From Acinetobacter oleivorans DR1 (GTDB lineage Bacteria > Pseudomonadota > Gammaproteobacteria > Pseudomonadales > Moraxellaceae), in NCBI RefSeq assembly GCF_000196795.1, contig NC_014259.1, positions 3,844,001 through 3,908,000 on the forward strand: a DNA stretch of 64,000 nucleotides, in the 5' to 3' direction. The notes beneath the pieces are model-generated. The model was not told where the DNA came from. It saw nothing but the letters and a program-made list of their open reading frames with translations, and made no database searches. Positions 43,668-52,491 of the stretch are shown piece by piece. A program made the position numbers and the translations under genes. Numbering within the stretch: the first letter of the stretch is position 1; every line of letters starts with the position of its first letter.

Positions 43668-44852
43668 CTACTTTTTCTTTAGGAATAAGTCTGCAACGCG
43701 ATCTAAATAGACGTCTTCTTTCATTTCTGGGGGCAAAGGATAGGTCTGATTAGGCTGAATACCTTGCCCTTCAATCATATTGCCGTTTGGCGTGTAGTAA
43801 TGTGAGACTGTCATTTGTAGTGCCGCACCACTTGGCAAAGGAAATAGCTTTTGCACTACGCCTTTTCCATAACTTTTTTCACCCATGACCCATGCACGCT
43901 GGTGTTCTTTCATGGCCGCAGTAAAAACTTCGGCTGCCGATGCAGAGCGATGATTAATTAATATACCTAATTTTATATTCTGAAATTCATTGCCGGGCAA
44001 AGCCTGAAATTGTTGATTACCTTCCGAACGGCTTTTAGTTGAAACAATAATTCCGTTATTTAAAAATAAATCTGCTGACTCGACTGCTGCTGATAACAAT
44101 CCACCTGGATTATTTCGCAAATCGATTAAAACGGCTTTTAAACGTGGTGAACTATTTTCTTCAATTAACCGTTTAATTTCATTTGCCGTATCTTGCTGGA
44201 ATACTCTAATTTTGAGTACTAAAACCTGATTATGTAGCATTACAGGTTCGATATCGGTTTCTATTTTTTTATTACGAACTAAGTTAATATTTCCACTTAA
44301 CTCTTCTGCTTGTACTTGAAGCGTACTTCCAATAGAACCGTAAAGCAGACCAAGTACCTGATCTTGGTTTAAATTCTTTAAGTCTTGATTATCAATCTTG
44401 AGAATCGTCTGACCATTTCTCAACCCTAATTTGTATGAGTCTGAACCTGTTTTAAGATCACGAATCATCCATTTATGGAGATGTAATTCAGGGCTTAAAG
44501 CAAAATCAACCGAGGCAAGGTCACCTTCGGTATATTGAATGAGTTGACGATATTCTTCTGCTGACAAATAACGTGAATAACGATCTAGCCCACTCACTAA
44601 CCCTTTAATGGCTTGTTGAAATAAGGCATCGTCAGACTTCACGTCGACATAGTTATCTCGAACGATTCCATAGATTTGTACAAACTGTTGAATCGACTCG
44701 ATCGGCACCTCTGCATAACTATGTTCTGGTTCTTCCGAATCAGAATGCAAAGGTGACAATTTCTCTTTTACAACTGGCGCCGCAAAAGAAAATTGGCTGC
44801 AACACAGCAACATACTTACAATAAGTTTTTTATATTTAATGTGTTGCAGCAT
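43668..44852 (-). CDS. S41-family C-terminal-processing peptidase
   Basis: A 394-residue periplasmic protease with a signal peptide (about 1-24, ending SFAA). A PDZ-like region (LRNGQTILKIDNQDL) precedes the catalytic part. The Ser-Lys dyad is in NHRSASAAEVFTAAMK and GEKSYGKGVVQ. The length fits the small CtpA/CtpB class and is well below the Prc/Tsp class (about 680). It may process cell-wall enzymes or lipoproteins. gpmI lies 15 bp upstream on the same strand. Confidence 0.93.
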   Translation of the reverse strand: MLQHIKYKKLIVSMLLCCSQFSFAAPVVKEKLSPLHSDSEEPEHSYAEVPIESIQQFVQIYGIVRDNYVDVKSDDALFQQAIKGLVSGLDRYSRYLSAEEYRQLIQYTEGDLASVDFALSPELHLHKWMIRDLKTGSDSYKLGLRNGQTILKIDNQDLKNLNQDQVLGLLYGSIGSTLQVQAEELSGNINLVRNKKIETDIEPVMLHNQVLVLKIRVFQQDTANEIKRLIEENSSPRLKAVLIDLRNNPGGLLSAAVESADLFLNNGIIVSTKSRSEGNQQFQALPGNEFQNIKLGILINHRSASAAEVFTAAMKEHQRAWVMGEKSYGKGVVQKLFPLPSGAALQMTVSHYYTPNGNMIEGQGIQPNQTYPLPPEMKEDVYLDRVADLFLKKK

Positions 44853-44867
44853 CCAATCACCTTTGGT

Positions 44868-46415
44868 TTATGCAGATAATGTAATCAGGTTACGTCCTTG
44901 CATTTCGGCAGGAACAGGAATCTGCATTAAATTGAGAATCGTTGGTGCTACATCGGCAAGCACACCACCTTCTGCAATTGTTGCTTGTGTTGGGCCAACA
45001 TAGATAAACGGTACAAGTTCCGTTGTATGTTGAGTATGAACTTGACCACTCTCGTAGTCTTGCATCTGTTCAACGTTACCATGGTCAGCAGTAATAAGCA
45101 TGTGGCCTTTTTTCGCCATAACTGCCTCATAGACACGACCTAAACAAGTATCAACCGCTTCAACTGCTTTAACTGCCGCATCAAAAATACCTGTATGGCC
45201 TACCATATCACCATTGGCATAGTTCACAACCAATAAATCGTACTCACCAGAATTAATGGCTTTAACTAATTCATCAGTTACTTCATAAGCACTCATTTCA
45301 GGCTTAAGATCATATGTCGCAACGTTTGGAGATGGAATTAAAATACGTTTCTCACCTGGATATTCATCTTCACGCCCACCACTAAAGAAGAACGTTACAT
45401 GAGCATATTTTTCAGTTTCAGCAATACGCAACTGAGTTTTTCCAAGAGAAGATAAATATTCCCCCAATGAATTTTTGAGAGCTTCTGGCATGTATGCAAC
45501 TGGCGCATCAATGCTAGCCTGATAACGCGTAAGCATCACAAATTTAGAAAGATTTGGTACAACTTTACGCTCAAAGCCAGCAAAATCTTTCTCTACAAAT
45601 GCGCGAGTAATTTCACGAGCTCGGTCAGCACGGAAATTCATAAATACAACGCTATCGCCATCTTGTACTTTAGCAATATCACCAATGCGAGTCGCTTTTA
45701 CAAACTCATCGTTTTCATTGGCTGCGTAAGCTAACTCTAATCCTTCCACTGCTGTTTGTGCAATACGAAGTGCCTCACCTTCAGTTAACAAGCGATAAGC
45801 TTGTTCAACGCGATCCCAACGGTTGTCGCGGTCCATTGCAAAGTAGCGGCCAATCATGGTTGCAATACGGCCCTGACCTGGATATTGAGCAAATAATGCA
45901 TCTAATTTTTCTAAAGATGGTTGAGCACTACGTGGAGGGGTATCACGACCATCTAGGAAAGCATGTAAATAAACTTTTGCACCGCGTTTTAATGCAAGCT
46001 CACACATCGCCACAATATGATCTTCATGTGAATGGACGCCACCTTCTGAGAGCAAGCCCATAATATGAACAGCACCATTAGCAGCTTTGGCCTTTTCAAC
46101 AGCGTCGATCAACACTTCATGTTTAAAAAAGTCGCCAGTACGAATATCTTTAGTAATACGGGTAAAGTCTTGATATAACACACGGCCTGCACCAAGGTTC
46201 ATATGGCCAACTTCAGAGTTACCCATTTGTCCATCAGGTAAACCAACATCTTCGCCAGAACCAGAAATTAGACTATTTGGATGCTTTGCGGTCATTGCTG
46301 CCAAATTCGGTGTTTTTGCTGCAAGGAAGGCATTATCTTCAGTCGCTTCACGGTGACCAACACCATCCATAATGACCAGAACGTGAGGGATCTTGCCAGC
46401 AGTTGCATCCGTCAT
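44868..46415 (-). CDS. gpmI: 2,3-bisphosphoglycerate-independent phosphoglycerate mutase
   Basis: GpmI interconverts 3- and 2-phosphoglycerate with two Mn ions. The 515-residue product has the nucleophile Ser67 in DGQMGNSEVGH, the metal-binding blocks VIMDGVG (near residue 14), HAFLDGRDTPP, NYANGDMVGHTG and ADHGN. The length is usual. It precedes the S41 protease, as in pseudomonads. Confidence 0.98.
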   Translation of the reverse strand: MTDATAGKIPHVLVIMDGVGHREATEDNAFLAAKTPNLAAMTAKHPNSLISGSGEDVGLPDGQMGNSEVGHMNLGAGRVLYQDFTRITKDIRTGDFFKHEVLIDAVEKAKAANGAVHIMGLLSEGGVHSHEDHIVAMCELALKRGAKVYLHAFLDGRDTPPRSAQPSLEKLDALFAQYPGQGRIATMIGRYFAMDRDNRWDRVEQAYRLLTEGEALRIAQTAVEGLELAYAANENDEFVKATRIGDIAKVQDGDSVVFMNFRADRAREITRAFVEKDFAGFERKVVPNLSKFVMLTRYQASIDAPVAYMPEALKNSLGEYLSSLGKTQLRIAETEKYAHVTFFFSGGREDEYPGEKRILIPSPNVATYDLKPEMSAYEVTDELVKAINSGEYDLLVVNYANGDMVGHTGIFDAAVKAVEAVDTCLGRVYEAVMAKKGHMLITADHGNVEQMQDYESGQVHTQHTTELVPFIYVGPTQATIAEGGVLADVAPTILNLMQIPVPAEMQGRNLITLSA

Positions 46416-46541
46416 AATCTATTTCTCTTTTGTCTACAATTTCGTCACGATATCTTACCGAATTTTCGGTCAAGACTCTATTTTTTCCTATGGCTTTCAC
46501 CAATATCTACGATTGATGAAAACCATAAATTTCAATTATTA

Positions 46542-47612
46542 CTAGCGAGCGCGGTAAAGCAAATAACTTCCTGCGCCAAACATTAACAAGATAGGTACGA
46601 GTACGAACCATGCAGGAGACGGGGCATAAACCAAGCTGGCATAACCCAAGAAATCCTGCAAATAATAGAAACTCAAACCAATAAACAATGCGATCACCAA
46701 ACGGAAACCCATCGATTGTTGGCGTAATGGCCCAAAAATAAATGAACATGCCACGAGAACCAGAGCAATCAACGAAAATGGCGAGGCAACTTTTTGCCAG
46801 AAAGCCAATTGATAGGTCTTTGGAACCTGACTATATTCATCCATATAGCGCATGAAACTGATGAGCTGGCTTGGTGATAAATCTTCAGGATCTAAAGTCA
46901 CCATGTGCACATATTTAGGCTGTAATGCTAAAGAAAGCGATTGTTCGTCATGGTCGGTTTTGATGGCATTTCCTGCCGCCAAAATATCCATTTGTTGGGC
47001 TTTCTTCAAAGCCCATTGACCATCTTTTACGAACTGGCCTTGCTGAGCATTGATTAATGATTGCAAGTAATAGTTCTGGTCAAAATCGACCACTTGAATA
47101 TCTTTTAAATTGCCTTGAGAGTTAGCATAGTCGATATAGATAAATCGCTGCCCTTCACGTGACCAATAACCTTTAACTTCGCCTAAAGCAGCTACAGAGC
47201 GGTGACTTTTAACACTTGCTGCTTTTTCATTGGTATATGGAATAACCCATTCACTTAAGGCAAAAGACAAAATAATAAGCAGTAAAGCTGAGCGCATCAC
47301 CCAACCAACAATACGCCATAAGCTAATACCAGCAGAGCGCATAACAATAAGTTCACTGCTAGTTGCTAGTGACCCTAAACCAATTACAGCACCAATCAAG
47401 GCAGAAATAGGCAAAATTTCATATAGATAACGAGGAGCACCCCATAACACATAGATGAGAGCTTGCCATGCGTTATAGTCTGGTTTGAGCTCACCCAACT
47501 CACCCAGATACGTAAATAAGATCTGTAAAATCGACAAAACAACTGTGGTGCCAAACATTGCAAGCGCAGTGGTTTTCGTCACATATTTGGCGACTATTCG
47601 ACGTGCTAACAT
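46542..47612 (-). CDS. lptG: LPS export permease LptG
   Basis: LptG with LptF forms the membrane part of the LptB2FG ABC machine that extracts lipopolysaccharide (lipooligosaccharide in Acinetobacter) from the inner membrane. The 356-residue product has six hydrophobic spans split by a periplasmic beta-jellyroll (about 110-260). The N-terminal block MLARRIVAKYVTKTT is typical. The ATG overlaps the lptF stop by one base (TAATG). Confidence 0.96.
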   Translation of the reverse strand: MLARRIVAKYVTKTTALAMFGTTVVLSILQILFTYLGELGELKPDYNAWQALIYVLWGAPRYLYEILPISALIGAVIGLGSLATSSELIVMRSAGISLWRIVGWVMRSALLLIILSFALSEWVIPYTNEKAASVKSHRSVAALGEVKGYWSREGQRFIYIDYANSQGNLKDIQVVDFDQNYYLQSLINAQQGQFVKDGQWALKKAQQMDILAAGNAIKTDHDEQSLSLALQPKYVHMVTLDPEDLSPSQLISFMRYMDEYSQVPKTYQLAFWQKVASPFSLIALVLVACSFIFGPLRQQSMGFRLVIALFIGLSFYYLQDFLGYASLVYAPSPAWFVLVPILLMFGAGSYLLYRAR

Positions 47613-48712
47613 TATAATTTCACTCGCTTGATCTGTTTCTTGATTTTTGGTGCCAACTTTTGTTTACGTGAAAATAAGGCTGCTGCAACGCCATAAACCA
47701 CCAACACGGCAGGATAAGCCCAAATATCGAGTTCTTCTTTACTAATACGAGTCTTGATTGCAATCATTAATACGATCAGACTGGAAAAAATAAAAATCGC
47801 CGGAATAAGACGGTAATAACGACCTTGTCGTGGACTCACCTCAGACAATGCCACAGAAAGCATTAAAGCAATAATAATGGTGAATGGTCCAAACAAACGC
47901 CATCCCAACTCACTTCTTATGACTGGATCATTTGTTTTTGAAAAGAGTTTAGTCGTTGATAATGCTTCTACATCGCCACTTTCAAACTTAACATCTTTAT
48001 CATTTTCTAAACGTAAACGATAAGACTGAAACTCTGCTTGCGTATATTTTGGTTGTCCCGGAAATATTTCATAACGACGGCCTTGCACCAGATCAACGAC
48101 ATTGGCTGTATCATTTGCAACTTCTACACGAGTCGCTTCTTTTGCCAAGATCATGACATCTGGCTTATCTTCTTTGGTCGCACGTTGATAAAAGAAAATG
48201 TCCTTCAAATTCTTTCGGTCTTCTGACAATGAACCTGCATAAATCGTATAGGGTCCAGAAGAAATAAATTCTCTTGGGCGAACCAAATCGAAGCCTGTCC
48301 GAACCGCTTGGGTGGTGGTTAATTTTTCAAACTCACGCAGTCCCCACGGCGTCATCCAAAGCATAAGCACAGACTGACAAACCATATAAACAAGCGTCAT
48401 TGGAATGAGTAATCGTGCTAATTGATGACGGCTCACACCACTACCGTTCAGTACTGCCATTTCATGGTCAACATATAAACGACCAAACACCAACATTAAA
48501 CCAATGAAAAAACCCAGTGGTAAAATGAGGGTTAGAAATTCAGGTAAACGATATCCAATGATGCTAAACAAGATACTGGCATCTAAACGCCCCTGCGCCG
48601 CCACACCAAAGTATTTGATCAGACGACCACCCATCATGATTAAGGTCAATAAAGAAATGACCACCAATGAGGTAGAGACAACTTGCTTGACGAGATAACG
48701 CCGAATAATCAA
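47612..48712 (-). CDS. lptF: LPS export permease LptF
   Basis: A 366-residue partner of LptG with the same layout: three spans, a periplasmic jellyroll domain (about 110-265), and three further spans. Its N-terminus MIIRRYLVKQVVSTS and the span GLMLVFGRLYVDHEMAVL match the LptF family. The lptF-lptG order is universal. The divergent pepA starts 143 bp away, again a common arrangement. Confidence 0.96.
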   Translation of the reverse strand: MIIRRYLVKQVVSTSLVVISLLTLIMMGGRLIKYFGVAAQGRLDASILFSIIGYRLPEFLTLILPLGFFIGLMLVFGRLYVDHEMAVLNGSGVSRHQLARLLIPMTLVYMVCQSVLMLWMTPWGLREFEKLTTTQAVRTGFDLVRPREFISSGPYTIYAGSLSEDRKNLKDIFFYQRATKEDKPDVMILAKEATRVEVANDTANVVDLVQGRRYEIFPGQPKYTQAEFQSYRLRLENDKDVKFESGDVEALSTTKLFSKTNDPVIRSELGWRLFGPFTIIIALMLSVALSEVSPRQGRYYRLIPAIFIFSSLIVLMIAIKTRISKEELDIWAYPAVLVVYGVAAALFSRKQKLAPKIKKQIKRVKL

Positions 48713-48855
48713 AGTAATACTTCCAAAAGGCTAATCGGGACGACTGCTAGTTTACCCGAATGTTAAAAATATAAAACCGCACATTGCAACGCTATGCTTG
48801 AAAGTGTTTCAATGTTTTAATTCATCATAACTTTCTATAGGCAATCACGACAGCC

Positions 48856-50304
48856 ATGAAATTTACAACTTATACAACTTTTCCCGAACAGACATCTAAT
48901 GAATCTTTGTGGGTTTTAGTTGATTCAGAACATCTACAAAGCAACGTCAACACATATCAAATCAATAACCTAGAAAGCGTTCTGAACGCTACCCAATTTA
49001 AAGGCAACTTCAATGAAACTCTGCCTTTATTTGGTCAGATTTCAAATCAGCCTCACAGCCAATTACTTGGCTTAGGAAAAACAGCTGAACTTCAGGCAGT
49101 CAAGCTCGCTAAACTTGCCCAAACGATTATCAAATCGACACAAAATAAATTTAAGCATATCGCAATTGATATTGCTGCTTTACCTGTCGAGCACCATTAT
49201 TTATTTGCTTTAAGCTTAACTCAAGCAGCTTATGGTTATGATGAGTTTAAATCGAAAAAAAATGAATTTGTGTTACAACAGGTTGATTTAATTAGTTCAA
49301 CGACTAGCCTAGATGAAAAACAACTGGCTTTAGTACATGCTGTACAGTCTGGTCAGTCTTATGCACGTGATCTTGGCAACCGTCCGGGGAATATTTGTTT
49401 CCCAGAATATTTGGCAGAACAAGCTCTAGCTTTAGCCGCAGAATTCCCTGACTTACTTAAAGTAACTGTTTTAAATGAGCAACAAATGGCTGATTTAGGC
49501 ATGTATGCTTTTCTTGCAGTTAGCAAAGGATCTGAACGTCCGGGCCGTATTGTAACGCTCGAATATCAAGCACAGATTGATCAAGCTCCGGTTGTTCTAG
49601 TGGGTAAAGGCGTAACTTTTGATACAGGTGGTATTTCATTAAAACCAGGCCTTGGCATGGATGAAATGAAATTCGATATGTGCGGTGCAGCATCTGTACT
49701 TGGTACCATTCGTGCCCTATGCGAAGCAAAACTTCCTATTCATGTAGTTGGTGCAATTGCAGCAGCAGAAAATATGCCTTCTGGTAAAGCAACTCGTCCA
49801 GGTGACATTGTGACAACCATGAGCGGTCAAACTGTTGAAATTTTAAATACAGATGCTGAAGGCCGTTTAGTACTGTGTGACACATTGACCTATATTAAAC
49901 GCTTTAATCCAGCAGTAGTGGTTGATATCGCAACATTAACTGGTGCATGTGTAGTCGCTTTAGGCAAAGTACTCAGTGGGTTATTCTCACCAGATGATGC
50001 TTTGGCAGCAGAGCTCCAACAAGCTGGCGAACAATCATTTGACCGTGTATGGCGTATGCCAGTGATTGATGATTATCAAGAATTACTTGATTCACCATTT
50101 GCGGATATTGCAAACATCGGTGGTCCATATGGCGGCGCGATTACAGCTGCATGTTTCCTTGAGCGCTTTACACGTGAATATCGTTGGGCTCATTTAGATG
50201 TAGCAGGAACAGCATGGTTATCTGGTCCAGCTAAAGGTGCAACAGGTCGTCCAGTACCATTACTCATGCAATTTTTAGCGAATCGTGTAAATACGAATGG
50301 CTAA
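48856..50304 (+). CDS. pepA: Leucyl aminopeptidase PepA
   Basis: A 482-residue dizinc aminopeptidase of family M17. The metal-binding and catalytic blocks are VGKGVTFDTGGISLKPG, MKFDMCGAASVLG and NTDAEGRLVLCDTL. In E. coli it also binds DNA for cer/XerCD recombination; whether it does so here is not known. Its end overlaps holC by 8 bp. Confidence 0.97.
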   Translation: MKFTTYTTFPEQTSNESLWVLVDSEHLQSNVNTYQINNLESVLNATQFKGNFNETLPLFGQISNQPHSQLLGLGKTAELQAVKLAKLAQTIIKSTQNKFKHIAIDIAALPVEHHYLFALSLTQAAYGYDEFKSKKNEFVLQQVDLISSTTSLDEKQLALVHAVQSGQSYARDLGNRPGNICFPEYLAEQALALAAEFPDLLKVTVLNEQQMADLGMYAFLAVSKGSERPGRIVTLEYQAQIDQAPVVLVGKGVTFDTGGISLKPGLGMDEMKFDMCGAASVLGTIRALCEAKLPIHVVGAIAAAENMPSGKATRPGDIVTTMSGQTVEILNTDAEGRLVLCDTLTYIKRFNPAVVVDIATLTGACVVALGKVLSGLFSPDDALAAELQQAGEQSFDRVWRMPVIDDYQELLDSPFADIANIGGPYGGAITAACFLERFTREYRWAHLDVAGTAWLSGPAKGATGRPVPLLMQFLANRVNTNG

Positions 50305-50704
50305 AGTTAGTTTTTATCTGTTTGAAACCAGCGAAGAACGGCAAGTCGATAGTGCTTGCCGTTTATGTCGAAAAATATTACAGAAGCATCCTAAAATCTG
50401 GTGGTATTGCCCAGATATGCAGCTACAACAGATGCTTGATGAAAGATTATGGGAATTCGACCCTGTCAGTTTCATTGCGCATGGCGTTGACCAGACTGAT
50501 GCTGCTGTATGTATTTCGGCTAAACAACCACTTGAACAAGGCCTGTTAGTATTTAATTTTAACAATCATGCACTTGAACAAGTTGATCATTTTAGCCACA
50601 TTATAGAAATTGTTGAAAATAATGAAACAGCCAAGCAAATTGGTCGAGAAAAATTTAAAATGTATCGCCGTTTGGGTATAGAACCGCGGACCTTTAAATT
50701 ATAA
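50297..50704 (+). CDS. holC: DNA polymerase III subunit chi
   Basis: HolC links the clamp-loader to single-stranded-DNA-binding protein. The 135-residue product has the family's opening KVSFYLFETSEERQVDSACRL and the block WWYCPDMQLQQMLDERLW-EFDPVSFIAHG in the middle third. The pepA-holC order matches E. coli, and the 8-bp overlap suggests translational coupling. Confidence 0.93.
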   Translation: MAKVSFYLFETSEERQVDSACRLCRKILQKHPKIWWYCPDMQLQQMLDERLWEFDPVSFIAHGVDQTDAAVCISAKQPLEQGLLVFNFNNHALEQVDHFSHIIEIVENNETAKQIGREKFKMYRRLGIEPRTFKL

Positions 50705-50741
50705 CGCGCTAAAATGTAAATACTGTTGATCAAGGAGAAAC

Positions 50742-51380
50742 ATGGTGGCATTAAATGTCGGGCAAGATTTTAAAAAAAGATGGTTAAATGCGCCTGAAGC
50801 TGTCCGTCATACCTATCAACAGGATCTGGCACGTATTTGTGACTTACTAGAGCCTCAAACGCCTATTCAGCTTTGGGTTTTAAATGATGAAAAAGCACAG
50901 TTAGAATCACAGCAAAAAATTGAACAAGCCTACGCAGATCTTAAAGCAGAGCTCATTGAGCAAGCACGTATTCGTCGTCAACTCGCTTTAGAAAAATCGC
51001 TTGCTGACAAACGTGCATCAGAAGCTGCTTATGCTGCGGAGTTGCAAGCAGACGAAGTTCGAAAATTTAATGAACAGACTGAAACATTACACACATTACG
51101 TAGTCATTTAGAACAAGAGGTTGCAGAGCAAACTGCGCGTTATCAGAAAAACCCTGAAACACCAGCAGTCAATTATTCTGCTGGCGTAAAACTTAGTATT
51201 ACCGATGATCAAATCTTATCTGAGCTTGAAAGTTTACGTATTCGTTTAGAACTTGAAGCTGAGAGCTTAATTGAACAGTCTGTAACAGCTTTCCGAGCTA
51301 AACTAAATTCGGCAGCTCAAGAAGAAATTGAATACATTTTAAAGAATTCTAAGTTTTCTGATGAAAAAATAGAAAAGTAA
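50742..51380 (+). CDS. Coiled-coil protein of unknown function
   Basis: I do not recognise a family. The 212-residue product starts at an ATG with AAGGAG before it. Residues about 60-160 are a long, highly charged Ala/Glu/Gln-rich helix predicted to form a coiled-coil, and the C-terminal about 50 residues are again helical. There is no signal peptide or membrane segment, so it is probably cytosolic. It lies 37 bp after holC and is likely in the pepA-holC transcript. Confidence 0.75.
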   Translation: MVALNVGQDFKKRWLNAPEAVRHTYQQDLARICDLLEPQTPIQLWVLNDEKAQLESQQKIEQAYADLKAELIEQARIRRQLALEKSLADKRASEAAYAAELQADEVRKFNEQTETLHTLRSHLEQEVAEQTARYQKNPETPAVNYSAGVKLSITDDQILSELESLRIRLELEAESLIEQSVTAFRAKLNSAAQEEIEYILKNSKFSDEKIEK

Positions 51381-51510
51381 AGTTTTTAAGACTCTCTTTG
51401 TCATAAAAATGACATTTAATTGTCACAGAATAGTCATGCACAATATTCTTTTAGTTCAAATAATTATTAGAATACCGCATGGTTATTTATGAAAATTAAT
51501 GAGGGTAAAA

Positions 51511-51729
51511 ATGGACATTCCGCATCAGATTTCAATGCAACTTGAGCAGCTTAATCAGGGTGAACAATGGACATTTTCAGCACAAGAACTTTATATGAGT
51601 CATAACGACTTTAACTCTTTATCTATCTTACTCACACGAGAGTCAGAAAAAGGCGAATTTTCAATTACACGCACCCAACATAATAAACCATGGGTCGGCA
51701 CAAACTCGGTTACGCTAACCAAGCAATAA
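51511..51729 (+). CDS. Small protein of unknown function
   Basis: A 72-residue product from the ATG at 51511, preceded by GAGGG. It has no membrane segment or known motif. The short pattern LSILLTRESEKGEFSITRTQ suggests a small beta-alpha fold. A strong bidirectional terminator follows, which supports its being a real transcript. Confidence 0.65.
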   Translation: MDIPHQISMQLEQLNQGEQWTFSAQELYMSHNDFNSLSILLTRESEKGEFSITRTQHNKPWVGTNSVTLTKQ

Positions 51730-51740
51730 GTTTTCAAAAT

Positions 51741-51771
51741 AAAAACCGGAACAAGTGTCCGGTTTTTTTAT
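51741..51771. terminator. Bidirectional terminator between the small gene and ribE
   Basis: ACCGGA-ACAAGTG-TCCGGT is flanked by A5 and T7, and serves both the plus-strand small gene and the minus-strand ribE. Confidence 0.9.
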
Positions 51772-51788
51772 TTTAACGATTTAGCTTT

Positions 51789-52448
51789 TTATTTTAAAAA
51801 ACCATTCTCAGCTAAAAAAGCCATACTAATATTTGACTCTGTTTTTTGTTCAGCTGCTTTGTCACCTAGCAATAAACGCTCGATATAACGCGCCAAAACA
51901 TCGACTTCAAGGTTTACTTTGCTACCAACTTGCCATGTTCCAATGTTAGTACGCTCTGCTGTATGCGGAATTAAGTTTAAGCTTAAAATATTTCCACGTA
52001 AGTGGTTAATCGTTAAGCTAATCCCATCTACGGTCACAGAACCTTTTTCGGCTAAATATTTAGCAAGTTCTGTCGGTGCTGTAACGTCATAATAGATTGA
52101 GCGAGCATCTTCACGTACTACAGTAATTTCACCCACACCATCAACATGGCCACTGACAATGTGTCCACCAAAGCGTGTTGTCGGTAACATTGCCTTTTCA
52201 ACATTGACACGTTGCCCAACTTTCCAGTTACCTAAAGTCGTACGATTCAAGCTTTCACGAGAAACATCCGCTGCGTACCAATTATCGCCCCATTCAATCA
52301 CGGTGAGACAGATTCCATTGGTCGCAATTGAGTCACCCAAATGTACATCTGACATATCCAGATCAGTCTGAATACGTAAACGCACATCACCACCTACGCT
52401 TTGCAGGCTTTCGACTTTTCCTAAACTTTCAATAATGCCTGTAAACAT
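51789..52448 (-). CDS. ribE: Riboflavin synthase alpha subunit
   Basis: RibE dismutates two 6,7-dimethyl-8-ribityllumazine molecules to riboflavin. The 219-residue product opens MFTGIIESLGKVESL, the family signature, and has two lumazine-binding repeats (about 1-90 and 95-200), each with SL/NG-ICLTV or DGISLTIN patterns. It is the last gene of the nrdR-ribD-methyltransferase-ribE run and ends at the terminator above. Confidence 0.96.
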   Translation of the reverse strand: MFTGIIESLGKVESLQSVGGDVRLRIQTDLDMSDVHLGDSIATNGICLTVIEWGDNWYAADVSRESLNRTTLGNWKVGQRVNVEKAMLPTTRFGGHIVSGHVDGVGEITVVREDARSIYYDVTAPTELAKYLAEKGSVTVDGISLTINHLRGNILSLNLIPHTAERTNIGTWQVGSKVNLEVDVLARYIERLLLGDKAAEQKTESNISMAFLAENGFLK

Positions 52449-52491
52449 GGCTCAATCTCCAAATCTTTTTACACTGCTTAAATTGCAGCGC

